DNA from: JAYPAN01 sp038123715
Lineage (GTDB): Bacteria > Pseudomonadota > Alphaproteobacteria > RS24
Length of the DNA: 20,552 bases
Direction: 5' to 3'
Assembly: GCA_038123715.1 (NCBI GenBank)
Contig: JAYPAN010000027.1
Span: forward strand, 1-20,552
Shown: positions 13,708-20,552 of the stretch, in pieces
Layout of the letters: each line of letters begins with the position of its first letter
How positions within the stretch are numbered: position 1 is the stretch's first letter
Program-made: the position numbers and the translations under genes
Notes under the pieces: model-generated
What the model was told of the DNA's origin: nothing
Seen by the model: only the letters and a program-made list of their open reading frames with translations
Database searches by the model: none

Positions 13708-14955
13708 ATGACGCAGGAATTATTTATCAGTGTCGAAAACGGCGCGGCGCGTGTCGCCCAGATTGAAGATGGGCGTTTGACCCGTCTTGAGGCCGCGCCT
13801 ATGGGCAAATCTTTTGCCGCCACCGACCGGCTGACCAATGCGATTTATCTCGGCCAAGTTGAGCGTGTTGTGCCGCGTTTGCAGGCCGCCTTTGTCGATA
13901 TCGGGCTTGACCGCGCCGGTTTTCTTGGCGCGCGGGAGGCGCGCGTGCTGGTGCCGGATGCCGACCGCGCCACGCCGATTGAGGATTGCGTGGCCGATGG
14001 CGACACTGTGCTGGTGCAGGTCACCCGCCCGCCTGTTGGTGACAAGGGCGCGCAATTGACCGCCGATGTGACCCTGCCCGGTCGGGCAGTGGTGCTGGCA
14101 CCGTGCCGCACCCGCATTGCGATTTCGCGCAGCATTGAAAATGAGACCGAGCGCGCGCGTCTGGCAGCGCAAGTGGCGGCGATTAAAGAGGGCGCGGAAG
14201 GCGAAGCGGTTGATGTTGAGGGTATGGACGGGCCAGCCGGATGGGTTATCCGCACGGCGGCTGACGGCATGGCGGCATCTGATATGGCGGCTGATATGGC
14301 CGATGTGGCAGCGCGTTGGGAAAAATTGATGGGCGATGCAGAAAATGCCGAGCCGCCACAAGCGCTGTTTGCTGATTTGGGGCCGGTCGAGCGCGCCTTG
14401 CGCGATTTGGTGCAGGCCGAAACAACACGCATTGTCATTGAGGGCGAGGCGGCCTTCCGGCTGGCGCGCGGCTATATGCGCGAGGCATTGCCGGAAATGG
14501 CAGAAAGGCTTGAGCAAAGCGATGCCGATGAAGTGCTTTTTGACCGCCATGACATTGCCGACCAGATAGACAAAGCGCTGTCGCCACGGGTTGATTTGCC
14601 GTCCGGTGGCTGGCTGATGATTGAAACCACAGAAGCGATGACGACGATTGATGTCAATTCCGCCGCCCATAATGGCGATGCGCTGGCGGTTAATCTGGAA
14701 GCGGCGGCGCTGATTGGCCCGCAATTGCGCCTGCGCGCGCTGGGCGGTCTGGTGGCGGTTGACTTTATCGACATGACCGATGAGGCAGCCCATGGCCAAG
14801 TGCTTGACCAATTGGCTGCCGGTTTTGACGGCGACCGCAATCAGGTGCGTATCGGCCCCATGTCGGAGTTTTGCGTGGTGGAAATGACCCGCCGTCGCGA
14901 TGCCCAAACCCTTGCCCAAGCGGTGCAAGCGTCCAATAAGCCGACAGAGGATTGA
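13708..14955 (+). CDS. Ribonuclease E/G family protein, short form
   Basis: 415 aa. An N-terminal S1 RNA-binding domain (NAIYLGQVERVVPRLQAAFV, DIGLDRAGFL) is followed by the catalytic domain with TTIDVNSA (Asp315) and VAVDFIDM (Asp352), the magnesium-binding aspartates of RNase E/G. The protein ends about 35 residues after EFCVVEMTRRR and has no CPxC zinc-link and no long scaffold region, so it cannot form the usual zinc-linked tetramer and is unlikely to be the main degradosome RNase E. This short form between maf and yacG is typical for alphaproteobacteria as I know them. The ATG directly follows the maf stop; GGAGGGGGAGAG gives a strong ribosome site. Confidence 0.93.
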   Translation: MTQELFISVENGAARVAQIEDGRLTRLEAAPMGKSFAATDRLTNAIYLGQVERVVPRLQAAFVDIGLDRAGFLGAREARVLVPDADRATPIEDCVADGDTVLVQVTRPPVGDKGAQLTADVTLPGRAVVLAPCRTRIAISRSIENETERARLAAQVAAIKEGAEGEAVDVEGMDGPAGWVIRTAADGMAASDMAADMADVAARWEKLMGDAENAEPPQALFADLGPVERALRDLVQAETTRIVIEGEAAFRLARGYMREALPEMAERLEQSDADEVLFDRHDIADQIDKALSPRVDLPSGGWLMIETTEAMTTIDVNSAAHNGDALAVNLEAAALIGPQLRLRALGGLVAVDFIDMTDEAAHGQVLDQLAAGFDGDRNQVRIGPMSEFCVVEMTRRRDAQTLAQAVQASNKPTED

Positions 14956-14960
14956 GCGCT

Positions 14961-15155
14961 ATGGCGACATGCCCGATATGCAAAGAAGCGGCGCCGGCTA
15001 AGGATTTCCGGCCTTTTTGCTCCAAAAGATGCGCCGATATTGATTTGCATCGCTGGCTGGGCGAGGGCTATGCCATCCCCGCCTATGAGCCGCCGGATGA
15101 TTGGTCGGCTGAAGATATGCTGTCGGAGGAAAGCGACAAGCCGACATGCCATTGA
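14961..15155 (+). CDS. yacG: DNA gyrase inhibitor YacG, zinc-binding
   Basis: 64 aa. The four zinc ligands are Cys4, Cys7 (CPIC), Cys20 and Cys24 (FCSKRC), followed by the family sequence DLHRWLGEGYAIP. YacG binds the GyrB subunit and inhibits gyrase. The ATG at 14961 lies five bases after the RNase stop. The stop codon falls in a 12-bp tandem repeat, so the acidic tail (SEESDKPTCH) may vary between strains. In relatives I know, yacG is the last gene of this block and is followed by tRNA-Phe. Confidence 0.95.
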   Translation: MATCPICKEAAPAKDFRPFCSKRCADIDLHRWLGEGYAIPAYEPPDDWSAEDMLSEESDKPTCH

Positions 15156-15187
15156 CCGGGCTGTTGACCGGCCTGTTGACCGGTTTG
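15152..15187 (+). repeat. Three tandem 12-bp repeats over the yacG stop
   Basis: TTGACCGGGCTG, TTGACCGGCCTG and TTGACCGGTTTG follow each other without gap (15152-15187). The first includes the yacG stop codon TGA (15153-15155). Each unit starts with the -35-like hexamer TTGACC. Confidence 0.85.
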
Positions 15188-15205
15188 ATGCATTACAGCT
15201 AGCAT
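15176..15205 (+). promoter_or_regulatory. Candidate promoter of the SDR gene
   Basis: TTGACC (15176-15181), an 18-base spacer and TAGCAT (15200-15205) match sigma-70 hexamers at 5 and 4 of 6 positions. It uses the third repeat unit as -35 box and lies 28 bases before the SDR start, leaving room for the GGGGGGAG ribosome site at 15218-15225. Confidence 0.4.
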
Positions 15206-15232
15206 GGAGATTATCTTGGGGGGAGTCTCGTC

Positions 15233-15973
15233 ATGCGATTAAACAACAGAGCAGCAATTATTACTGGCGCGGCTTCGGGAATTGGTCAGGCAACGGCGCA
15301 TTTATTTGCCGAGGAAGGCGCGCGCGTGTTGGCGGTTGACCGCCCCGAAACCGGCCTTGCCGAAGCGCATGAAAACAAGGCGGGAATTGTCACGCTCGAA
15401 CAGGATGTGACCGCGCCGGAGGCAGCGACCAATATGGTCGATATGGCAGTGTCAAACTTTGGTGGGCTGGATATTGTGATGAATAATGCCGGTGTCGGCG
15501 GCAATGCGCGGATTGAGGAAATGACCGATGCGGTATGGGCGCGGACAATGGATGTCAATCTCAACGCGCCCTATGCGATTTGCAAAGCAGCAGTGCCGCA
15601 TCTTAAAAAATCATCCTATGGGCGCATTATCAATGTCGCTTCAGTGATGGCCAAACACACAGATTATGGCCTTGCCGCCTATTGTGCCTCCAAGTCGGGC
15701 ATTACCGGCATGACCCGCAATCTGGCGCTGGAACTGGGCAAATATGGCATTACCGCCAATTGCATCCTGCCCGGCGCGATTCATACCGGCATGACGGCGG
15801 CGTCTTTTGCCAATGAAGATATTGCCGATATTTGGGCGCGCAAATCGCCTTTGCGCCGCCTTGGTCAGCCGATTGATATTGCTCGTGGCGCGCTGTTTCT
15901 GGCCTCGGATGATGGCGGCTTTGTCACCGGCCATGATTTGAATGTCGATGGCGGCATGCTTTTGCGGAGCTGA
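15233..15973 (+). CDS. Short-chain dehydrogenase/reductase (classical SDR)
   Basis: 246 aa, normal for classical SDRs. The Rossmann motif TGAASGIG lies at about residues 11-18, the NNAG motif at about 87-90, and the catalytic Ser (INVASVM), Tyr and Lys (YCASK) at about 138, 151 and 155. An acidic residue after the second strand (VDRPE) points to NAD(H) rather than NADP(H). The C-terminal GFVTGHDLNVDGGMLL is the usual SDR end. Substrate unknown. The start has GGGGGGAG seven bases upstream. It converges on the alkaline phosphatase gene with eight bases between stops and no visible terminator. Confidence 0.94.
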   Translation: MRLNNRAAIITGAASGIGQATAHLFAEEGARVLAVDRPETGLAEAHENKAGIVTLEQDVTAPEAATNMVDMAVSNFGGLDIVMNNAGVGGNARIEEMTDAVWARTMDVNLNAPYAICKAAVPHLKKSSYGRIINVASVMAKHTDYGLAAYCASKSGITGMTRNLALELGKYGITANCILPGAIHTGMTAASFANEDIADIWARKSPLRRLGQPIDIARGALFLASDDGGFVTGHDLNVDGGMLLRS

Positions 15974-15981
15974 ACCCGGTT

Positions 15982-17514
15982 CTACTCAACCGCGCGCATC
16001 ATTACATTGAAAATATAATTTTGTTCCACTGTGCCATTGAGCAAATAGGCAAATGGCCCGCTGGCATAAATCGCCACATCAAGGCCGGAATGGGTTTCAT
16101 AAGCGGTGGGAACAAGCGCTTCTTGGCGCATATTGGGGCGGCGCGCCTTTCCAGCCGTCAGCCTTGCGCGCGTGCCGTGAAAACCATCATCTTCGTCTAA
16201 AATGGATGTCATCCCGTTCATATAGGCGGCAACGCTGTAGGGTTTGTCGTCACGCGCGCGATTGGCTGTTTCCTTGTGCTTCTCGCCTGTTGGGTCAATT
16301 TCATAGCACAGGCCGGTAATCGGTGAGCCGCGCCCGCAATAGCCGTTAAAGGTTAGCGTATGGCCGTGGTCGGCCGTGACAATCAGCAATGTATCTGCAG
16401 GATTGGTCATTTGCATGACTTTGGTGACAGCATCGGCAAAGGCTTTGCCATCGGTTACGGCGCGGTGCAGATTGCCGCCATGATTGGCGTGATCCACCCG
16501 GCCGCCTTCAATCAGCAAAAAATAACCCTTGTCGTTTTTTTGCAATCGCTTGATTGTCTTTTCCGTCATTGCAGCAAGGCTTGGCTCGTCTTTCTTGCGG
16601 GTCTGGCGGTCATGTTCAAAACTCATATGGGTTGAGTTGAACAGGCCAATCACCGGGCTGGTGGAAAAATCGGCTTTTTCGAAATCTTGCTTGTCGGACA
16701 GCACGGCAAAACCGGCATTTTTCATCTCGTCCAGCAGATTCCGGTCATCCTTGCGCCGTGCTGTGTGATTTATGACATCGAACATGCGACGGGGAATGAA
16801 ATGCCGCCTGCCGCCGCCAAGGGCGACATCCACCATGCCGTTTTTCATCGCGGTGACCAATTGCGCGGCAATATCGGGCAGGGCGCATGTTTCGGGCATG
16901 GCGCTGTCATCCTCAAAATCGCGGTCGGCAGTATGGGCATAAACGGCAGCCGGTGTGGCATGGGTGATGCGTGCGGTGGAAATCACGCCGACGGCTTTAC
17001 CTTTGGCGGTCATAATTTCGCCAATGCTGGCAACCCGTCCCTTTGGCAGGTCGGCGCAATTACCTCTGGCGACGCGCGCATCTGCGCCAATCACGCCACT
17101 GCGGGTTTTGACGCCGGACAGCATGGCCGTGGCTGAACCGGCTGAATCAGGGGTTTGGGCATTGGTGTTGTAGGTTTTGGCGAGCGCCAAATAGGGCAAT
17201 GTCTCCTGCGGCAGCACATATTCCTCGCCATAGCCACCGGCCTGCTGGCCGATATACAGCCTTGTCGCATAATTTGTAGCAATGCCATTGCCATCGGAAA
17301 TCATCAGGATAATGTTTTTCGCGCGCTGCCGATTGGGCTGCAATTGGCTTTCCTTTTTCTTCAGCTCGGCCATAGCGTTTTCATACCATATATTGCCGAC
17401 CGGTAATTTCGGCTCCGCCCATGCGGTTGTCGGCATGGCAAGACAGCCAAAACCGGCAATAATGCCCAGAATAAACAGGACTTTCATTTCGATTAAGCGC
17501 GCTTGTGCAAACAT
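15982..17514 (-). CDS. Exported alkaline phosphatase (PhoA family)
   Basis: 510 aa from the ATG at 17514; a second in-frame ATG at 17487 would give a more compact signal peptide (MKVLFILGIIAGFGCLAMPT, cleavage near AWA). The mature enzyme hydrolyses phosphomonoesters in the periplasm using two zinc and one magnesium ions. Family features are ILMISDGNG (metal Asp), TPDSAGSATAMLSGVKT (nucleophile Ser), THATPAAVYAH, EGGRVDHANHGG (Asp and His ligands), IVTADHGHT (Asp-His) and YETHSGLDV (His). GGGAAAAGG precedes 17514. It is divergent from the ABC cassette and convergent with the SDR gene. I found no clear Pho box. PhoA-type identity is certain at family level; physiological substrate is not. Confidence 0.95.
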   Translation of the reverse strand: MFAQARLIEMKVLFILGIIAGFGCLAMPTTAWAEPKLPVGNIWYENAMAELKKKESQLQPNRQRAKNIILMISDGNGIATNYATRLYIGQQAGGYGEEYVLPQETLPYLALAKTYNTNAQTPDSAGSATAMLSGVKTRSGVIGADARVARGNCADLPKGRVASIGEIMTAKGKAVGVISTARITHATPAAVYAHTADRDFEDDSAMPETCALPDIAAQLVTAMKNGMVDVALGGGRRHFIPRRMFDVINHTARRKDDRNLLDEMKNAGFAVLSDKQDFEKADFSTSPVIGLFNSTHMSFEHDRQTRKKDEPSLAAMTEKTIKRLQKNDKGYFLLIEGGRVDHANHGGNLHRAVTDGKAFADAVTKVMQMTNPADTLLIVTADHGHTLTFNGYCGRGSPITGLCYEIDPTGEKHKETANRARDDKPYSVAAYMNGMTSILDEDDGFHGTRARLTAGKARRPNMRQEALVPTAYETHSGLDVAIYASGPFAYLLNGTVEQNYIFNVMMRAVE

Positions 17515-17699
17515 ATGCCTTTTCCCAAAGTGCTGCCGCGCGGAGATTAGCCGAGTGGCAAGCGGGCGACAATATGCAGTTTTGCGGTTATAAAAATCTT
17601 CTCAGTCCCCGCAAATCATTCGCAACCTAACTAGGCAAGCAAGGCGGCTTCGGTTAGGATGGCTCCTCAATTTCGGCCTGAACTCGAGGTATTTTTGCG
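17515..17699. promoter_or_regulatory. Divergent control region between alkaline phosphatase and ABC cassette
   Basis: Rightward, GCGACA (17566-17571), 17 bases and TATAAA (17589-17594) is a plausible promoter for the ABC operon. Leftward, TTGTCG (complement of 17567-17572), 17 bases and TAATCT is a weaker candidate for the phosphatase. The two -35 boxes overlap, so the genes could compete or share a regulator. CCTAAC (17626-17631) and GTTAGG (17653-17658) can close a weak leader hairpin. No recognisable Zur or Pho operator. GAGGT at 17686-17690 is the ribosome site of the ATPase gene. Confidence 0.35.
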
Positions 17700-18389
17700 G
17701 TGTCGCCAACAGTGAACATTGAGAAGCTGCGCTTCCAATATGATGCGGGGGCGGATTTTGAGCTTCGTATCGAGCAGCTTGGTTTGCAGGCGGGCAAGTC
17801 TTATTTGCTGTTTGGCCGATCCGGGCTTGGCAAAACCACATTGCTCAATCTGATGGCCGGCGTATTACGGCCGAATAGTGGTCATATTGAAATTTGCGGC
17901 ACGGATTTGGCGTCGCTGTCGCGCCGCGCGACGGACAGGTTTCGTGGCGACAATATCGGCTTTATTTTCCAGACGCTGAATCTGATACCGTGGCTCAGTG
18001 CGCGTGACAATGTTGAACTGGCACTTACCTTTTCGCCCGAAAGGCGGGCGCGGCTGACAGCTTCGCTGGCCGACAGTTTGGCCGAGTTGTTTGACCGGTT
18101 GGATTTGGATTACGCCCTTGCCGATGTGAAAGCGCGACAGCTCAGCATTGGTCAGCAGCAGCGTGTGTCGGCGGCGCGCGCCTTAATTGGCGCGCCGCCC
18201 CTATTGCTGGCCGATGAGCCAACCTCGGCGCTGGATGCGGCTAACACCGAACGATTTTTGACATTATTGCAAGATATGATGGAAAAATCGCGGCAGACGC
18301 TGATGGTGGTCAGCCATGACCGGCACATACAGTCTTATTTTGATGAAGTGATTGAGATTGAACAGCTTTTGGCCGGGGGGCGGGCATAA
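17700..18389 (+). CDS. ABC transporter ATP-binding protein (LolD/MacB-like)
   Basis: 229 aa from GTG 17700, with GAGGT nine bases upstream; GTG 17712 is an alternative. Walker A is GRSGLGKT at residues 39-46, the Q-loop is FIFQTLN, the signature is LSIGQQQ (residue 148 on; Ile replaces the usual first Gly), Walker B is LLLADEP followed by TSALDA, and the H-loop His is in VVSHD. It would power the FtsX-type permease encoded next, whose ATG overlaps its stop (TAATG). MacB/LolD-type ATPases drive periplasmic mechanical work or export rather than classic import. I recall PA4064 and zrgB of the zinc-responsive systems as similar proteins; this is context, not a search result. Confidence 0.93.
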   Translation: MSPTVNIEKLRFQYDAGADFELRIEQLGLQAGKSYLLFGRSGLGKTTLLNLMAGVLRPNSGHIEICGTDLASLSRRATDRFRGDNIGFIFQTLNLIPWLSARDNVELALTFSPERRARLTASLADSLAELFDRLDLDYALADVKARQLSIGQQQRVSAARALIGAPPLLLADEPTSALDAANTERFLTLLQDMMEKSRQTLMVVSHDRHIQSYFDEVIEIEQLLAGGRA

Positions 18390-19814
18390 TGGGCATGTCT
18401 GTTTCGCGCTTGCTGATGCGCTCCATGCTTGACCGCTGGTTCAGCCTCGGCCTTGTCGTATTTTCAATGGCGCTGGCGGTCGGCCTGTTTTTGAGCGTTC
18501 AAAATGTGCAGAAAATGACCCGTGCCAATTTTGAAAGCAGCGTCGCCAATGTCGATTTGGTGGTGGCGGCGCGCGGCTCGGAAATTCAAATCCTGCTGAA
18601 CAGTGTTTTCGGCATCGGCCAAAGTGCCGCTTTGGTGACGGCGGAAAGCATGGAAGAGGTCAGCCGGCTGCCTGATGTGGCTTGGCTGGTGCCGCTGTCG
18701 CTTGGCGACAGCCATAGAGGGTTTCGGGTGATTGGCACAAATAACGAAATGTTTGAACATGCCATGCCCGGCAGCACCAATAATCACTTGCGGTTTGCCG
18801 ATGTTCTTGACGCGGTTATCGGCAAGGATGTGTCCGACACGCTGGGCTATCAGCCGGGCGACAAACTAACCCTGCAACATGGTGTGGGCGCCTATGGCGC
18901 TGACCATGATGACATGCCCTTGCAAGTAGCGGGAATTATGCAAAAAACCGGCACGCCCTTTGATCGCGCGATTTTTATTCCGGTCGAGGCGAGTGAGGCG
19001 CTGCATTTAGGCTGGCAGGGCGGGCGGCGTGTCGCCAATATCGCCCCGCAGCATGAAGCCCATGATGAACATGAAGCCCATGATGAACATGACGCACATG
19101 ATGAACATGACGCACATGATGAACNNNNNNNNNNNNNNNNNNNNNNNNNNNNNNNNNNNNNNNNNNNNNNNNNNNNNNNNNNNNNNNNNNNNNNNNNNNN
19201 NNNNNNNNNNNNNNNNNNNNNNNNAACATGAAGCCCATGATGAACATGACCATTCGGGTGGGCTGGATGCGATTGATGCGATTTTTGTTGGGCTGAAAGA
19301 CAAACGCGCTCTCATTCGCGTGCAGCGCGATGTGGCCAATTTGGAAACGGAAAGCCTGATGGCAGTTGTGCCGGGCGTTGCCCTGTCGCGTATTTGGCAG
19401 ATTATCGGCAATGTTGATATCGCCTTCCGCACGATAAACCTGCTGATATTGGCGCTGGCGCTGTTGTCGATGGTGGCGCTGACTTTGGCAAATATGGAAA
19501 ACCGCCGCCGCGAAATGGCGACATTGCGGGCGCTGGGTGCAGCACCTTTGACGCTGGTCGGTTTGATGGTGGCTGAGGCAGCGCTGCTGGCTGCCGGGGC
19601 GGCGTTTTTGGGCTATCTGGCTGCTGCCGGTTTTGCCCTTTCGGCGCATATGATTTTCTTGTCCGATTTCGGCTTTGTGCTGCACCTGCCGCCCCTGACC
19701 GATGGGGTGATGACGGGCGTTTATCTTGTGCCTGCGGCGGTGCTGGCCAATCTGTTCGCTATATTCCGCATATATCGCGCCACGCTGAATGACGGCATTA
19801 TGGTGCAAAGATGA
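18389..19814 (+). CDS. FtsX-type ABC permease with His-rich repeat arm, interrupted by an assembly gap
   Basis: One gene in two reading frames only because the 100-N filler is not a multiple of three; a gap length divisible by three restores the frame. The N-terminal part has TM1 (about residues 17-37, LVVFSMALAVGLFLSV), then an extracytoplasmic MacB-PCD-like domain (NVDLVVAARGSEIQILLNSV, later YQPGDKLTLQ) that runs into tandem hexads H-[DE]-A-H-D-E. After the gap come HEAHDEHDHSGG, DKRALIRVQRDVANLE and three C-terminal membrane helices with NMENRRREMATLRALGA, the ATPase-coupling loop of this superfamily. The His/Asp/Glu arm should bind zinc or similar metal outside the membrane. Exact length unknown because the repeat number is unresolved. 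Confidence 0.9.
19052..19124 (+). repeat. 18-bp tandem repeats encoding metal-binding hexads (left of gap)
   Basis: Four units start at 19052, 19070, 19088 and 19106. The first two are CATGAAGCCCATGATGAA (HEAHDE), the next two CATGACGCACATGATGAA (HDAHDE); a fifth begins at 19124 with a single C before the N run. The units stay in frame with the permease. Confidence 0.95.
19125..19224. other. Second scaffold gap of exactly 100 N, inside the permease repeats
   Basis: The break lies within a short-period repeat that short reads cannot span. The left edge ends GATGAAC and the right edge starts AACATGAAG. Merging on the shared AAC gives an in-frame and in-phase repeat, but the real number of units is unknown. 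Confidence 0.97.
19227..19244 (+). repeat. Last hexad repeat unit right of the gap
   Basis: CATGAAGCCCATGATGAA, the same as the first unit at 19052, encoding HEAHDE. It is followed by the degenerate end HDHSGG, after which the conserved permease sequence resumes. Confidence 0.9.
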
Positions 19815-20368
19815 TGCGGCGCGGGATTTTCTCTTTATTGTTTCTGCTCGGCATTCTCGCGGCGGGCGACTCGCGCGCGCAAACCAGCGAGGCGCCGCCC
19901 GATATTGTCACCAATTGGGAAGATTTATTGCCGCCCGGCCTTTATGATTTCATGCCCAAAACGCTCATGTCCTATGAAGACTATATGAAGCCGGAATTTC
20001 AGGAAAAACTGATTGCGGCTGACCGGAAAATTCGCCCGGTGTTGGACAGCAAACCGATTATCCTGCCCGGCTATATGGTGCCGCTGGAATATAAAGGCAC
20101 GGATGTTTATGTGTTTTTACTGGTGCCAAGTGCGGGGCAATGCATACATGTGCCGCCACCGCCGGTCAACCAGACCGTTTATGTGGCGCTGGAAAAGCCG
20201 ACACGGATGCGGACATATGGCGAGCCGGTGATTGTCGAGGGCATTGTCCGGACAAAGGGGGCGGTGACCGAATATGCGGAAACCGGATATCGGATAAATG
20301 CCAGCGAAGTCATTGATTTTGATATTGATGTTCTTGAAGAGCGCATCATCAATGCTGGCGGTGAATAG
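19811..20368 (+). CDS. Exported DUF3299 family protein
   Basis: 185 aa. A signal peptide (MMRRGIFSLLFLLGILAAGD, cleavage near SRAQ) sends it to the periplasm. The DUF3299 hallmark is FLLVPSAGQCIHVPPPPVNQ near residues 100-120, preceded by ILPGYMVPLEYKGTDV; the single mature Cys with the adjacent His could be a metal ligand. The function of the family is unknown to me, but I recall it in operons with PA4064/PA4065-like ABC transporters that respond to zinc. The ATG overlaps the permease stop (ATGA), and a second ATG follows immediately, so the three genes are one translationally coupled operon. I cannot see a separate His-rich binding-protein gene (DUF2796 type) in the window. Confidence 0.92.
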   Translation: MMRRGIFSLLFLLGILAAGDSRAQTSEAPPDIVTNWEDLLPPGLYDFMPKTLMSYEDYMKPEFQEKLIAADRKIRPVLDSKPIILPGYMVPLEYKGTDVYVFLLVPSAGQCIHVPPPPVNQTVYVALEKPTRMRTYGEPVIVEGIVRTKGAVTEYAETGYRINASEVIDFDIDVLEERIINAGGE

Positions 20369-20412
20369 GCGCGCCAAGCCGGCAGAAAACACTTAAACGC
20401 GGGTCGGCGAAC

Positions 20413-20441
20413 TGGACAGGGAGGCTTTGTTTGTCTATAAA
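20413..20441 (+). promoter_or_regulatory. Promoter of tRNA-Phe
   Basis: TGGACA (20413-20418), 17 bases, TATAAA (20436-20441): each hexamer matches the sigma-70 consensus at 5 of 6 positions with ideal spacing. The predicted start is near 20448. A GGCGC-ATAAAA-GCGCC hairpin (20455-20470) lies in the leader just before the tRNA and may guide 5' processing. Confidence 0.7.
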
Positions 20442-20476
20442 CGCTGGCACTGAAGGCGCATAAAAGCGCCGCTTTG

Positions 20477-20552
<76 letters not shown>

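Noticed and set aside
13720..14928. 402-aa minus-strand ORF opposite the RNase E/G gene
   Set aside because: Long antisense frames are common opposite codon-biased genes; its His/Arg/Gln-rich translation has no family feature, while the plus strand encodes a complete RNase E/G.
15972..15982. GAACCCGGTTC palindrome between the convergent SDR and phosphatase genes as a bidirectional terminator
   Set aside because: Only five base pairs, with almost no loop and no T run on either side.
17515..17699. Zur or Pho operator
   Set aside because: I looked for a TATAAC-type dyad and for paired CTGTCAT repeats. Only half-site-like pieces (GTTATAA at 17587-17593) were seen, too weak to claim.
19052..19244. 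CRISPR array
   Set aside because: Units are contiguous 18-bp coding repeats with no spacers.

Overview
The window looks like a piece of an alphaproteobacterial chromosome, probably a scaffold from a short-read (metagenome) assembly. The lineage call rests on gene order and families: a small basic protein, murA, a DUF2948 gene, hisD, a UPF0262 gene, infA, maf, a short RNase E/G and yacG in one direction is an arrangement I know from alphaproteobacteria. G+C is moderate by eye. Two runs of exactly 100 N (6930-7029 and 19125-19224) are scaffold gaps, not biology.

Layout. 1-1456 (minus strand): a double hot-dog thioesterase cut by the window edge and an exported methionine sulfoxide reductase B. 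1762-3329 (plus): a thiolase with a clear terminator, then a small membrane protein. 3330-6864: the class I ribonucleotide reductase operon nrdAB, preceded by a well-equipped control region (a perfect DnaA box, A-tracts, a near-consensus NrdR box overlapping the promoter, and a leader of about 260 nt) and closed by a terminator. 6865-7411: a disturbed stretch with an assembly gap, a 55-bp exact repeat on both sides of it, a short secreted-protein-like ORF and what looks like the tail of a 3-TM phage/gene-transfer-agent holin. 7412-8586: a GAF-domain protein coupled to an unrecognised small protein. 8601-8675 (minus): tRNA-Thr(GGT).

8803-15155 is the conserved housekeeping block: a zinc-ribbon protein, a basic small protein, murA (peptidoglycan), DUF2948, hisD (histidine), UPF0262, infA (translation initiation), maf (nucleotide pyrophosphatase), RNase E/G and yacG. 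Genes overlap or nearly touch, so translational coupling is likely. From 15156 to the end the content looks accessory: an SDR oxidoreductase, a convergent exported alkaline phosphatase, and, divergent from it, a three-gene ABC cassette (ATPase, FtsX-type permease, exported DUF3299 protein). The window ends exactly at the CCA of tRNA-Phe(GAA).

The most interesting unit is the ABC cassette. It resembles the zinc-responsive PA4063-PA4066 / zrg type systems, which use a separate His-rich periplasmic zinc-binding protein. Here no such gene is visible, but the permease itself carries 18-bp tandem repeats encoding H-[DE]-A-H-D-E hexads in its extracytoplasmic domain, and the assembly breaks inside them. 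I infer a metal-handling transporter with a built-in metal-binding arm next to a zinc-dependent phosphatase.
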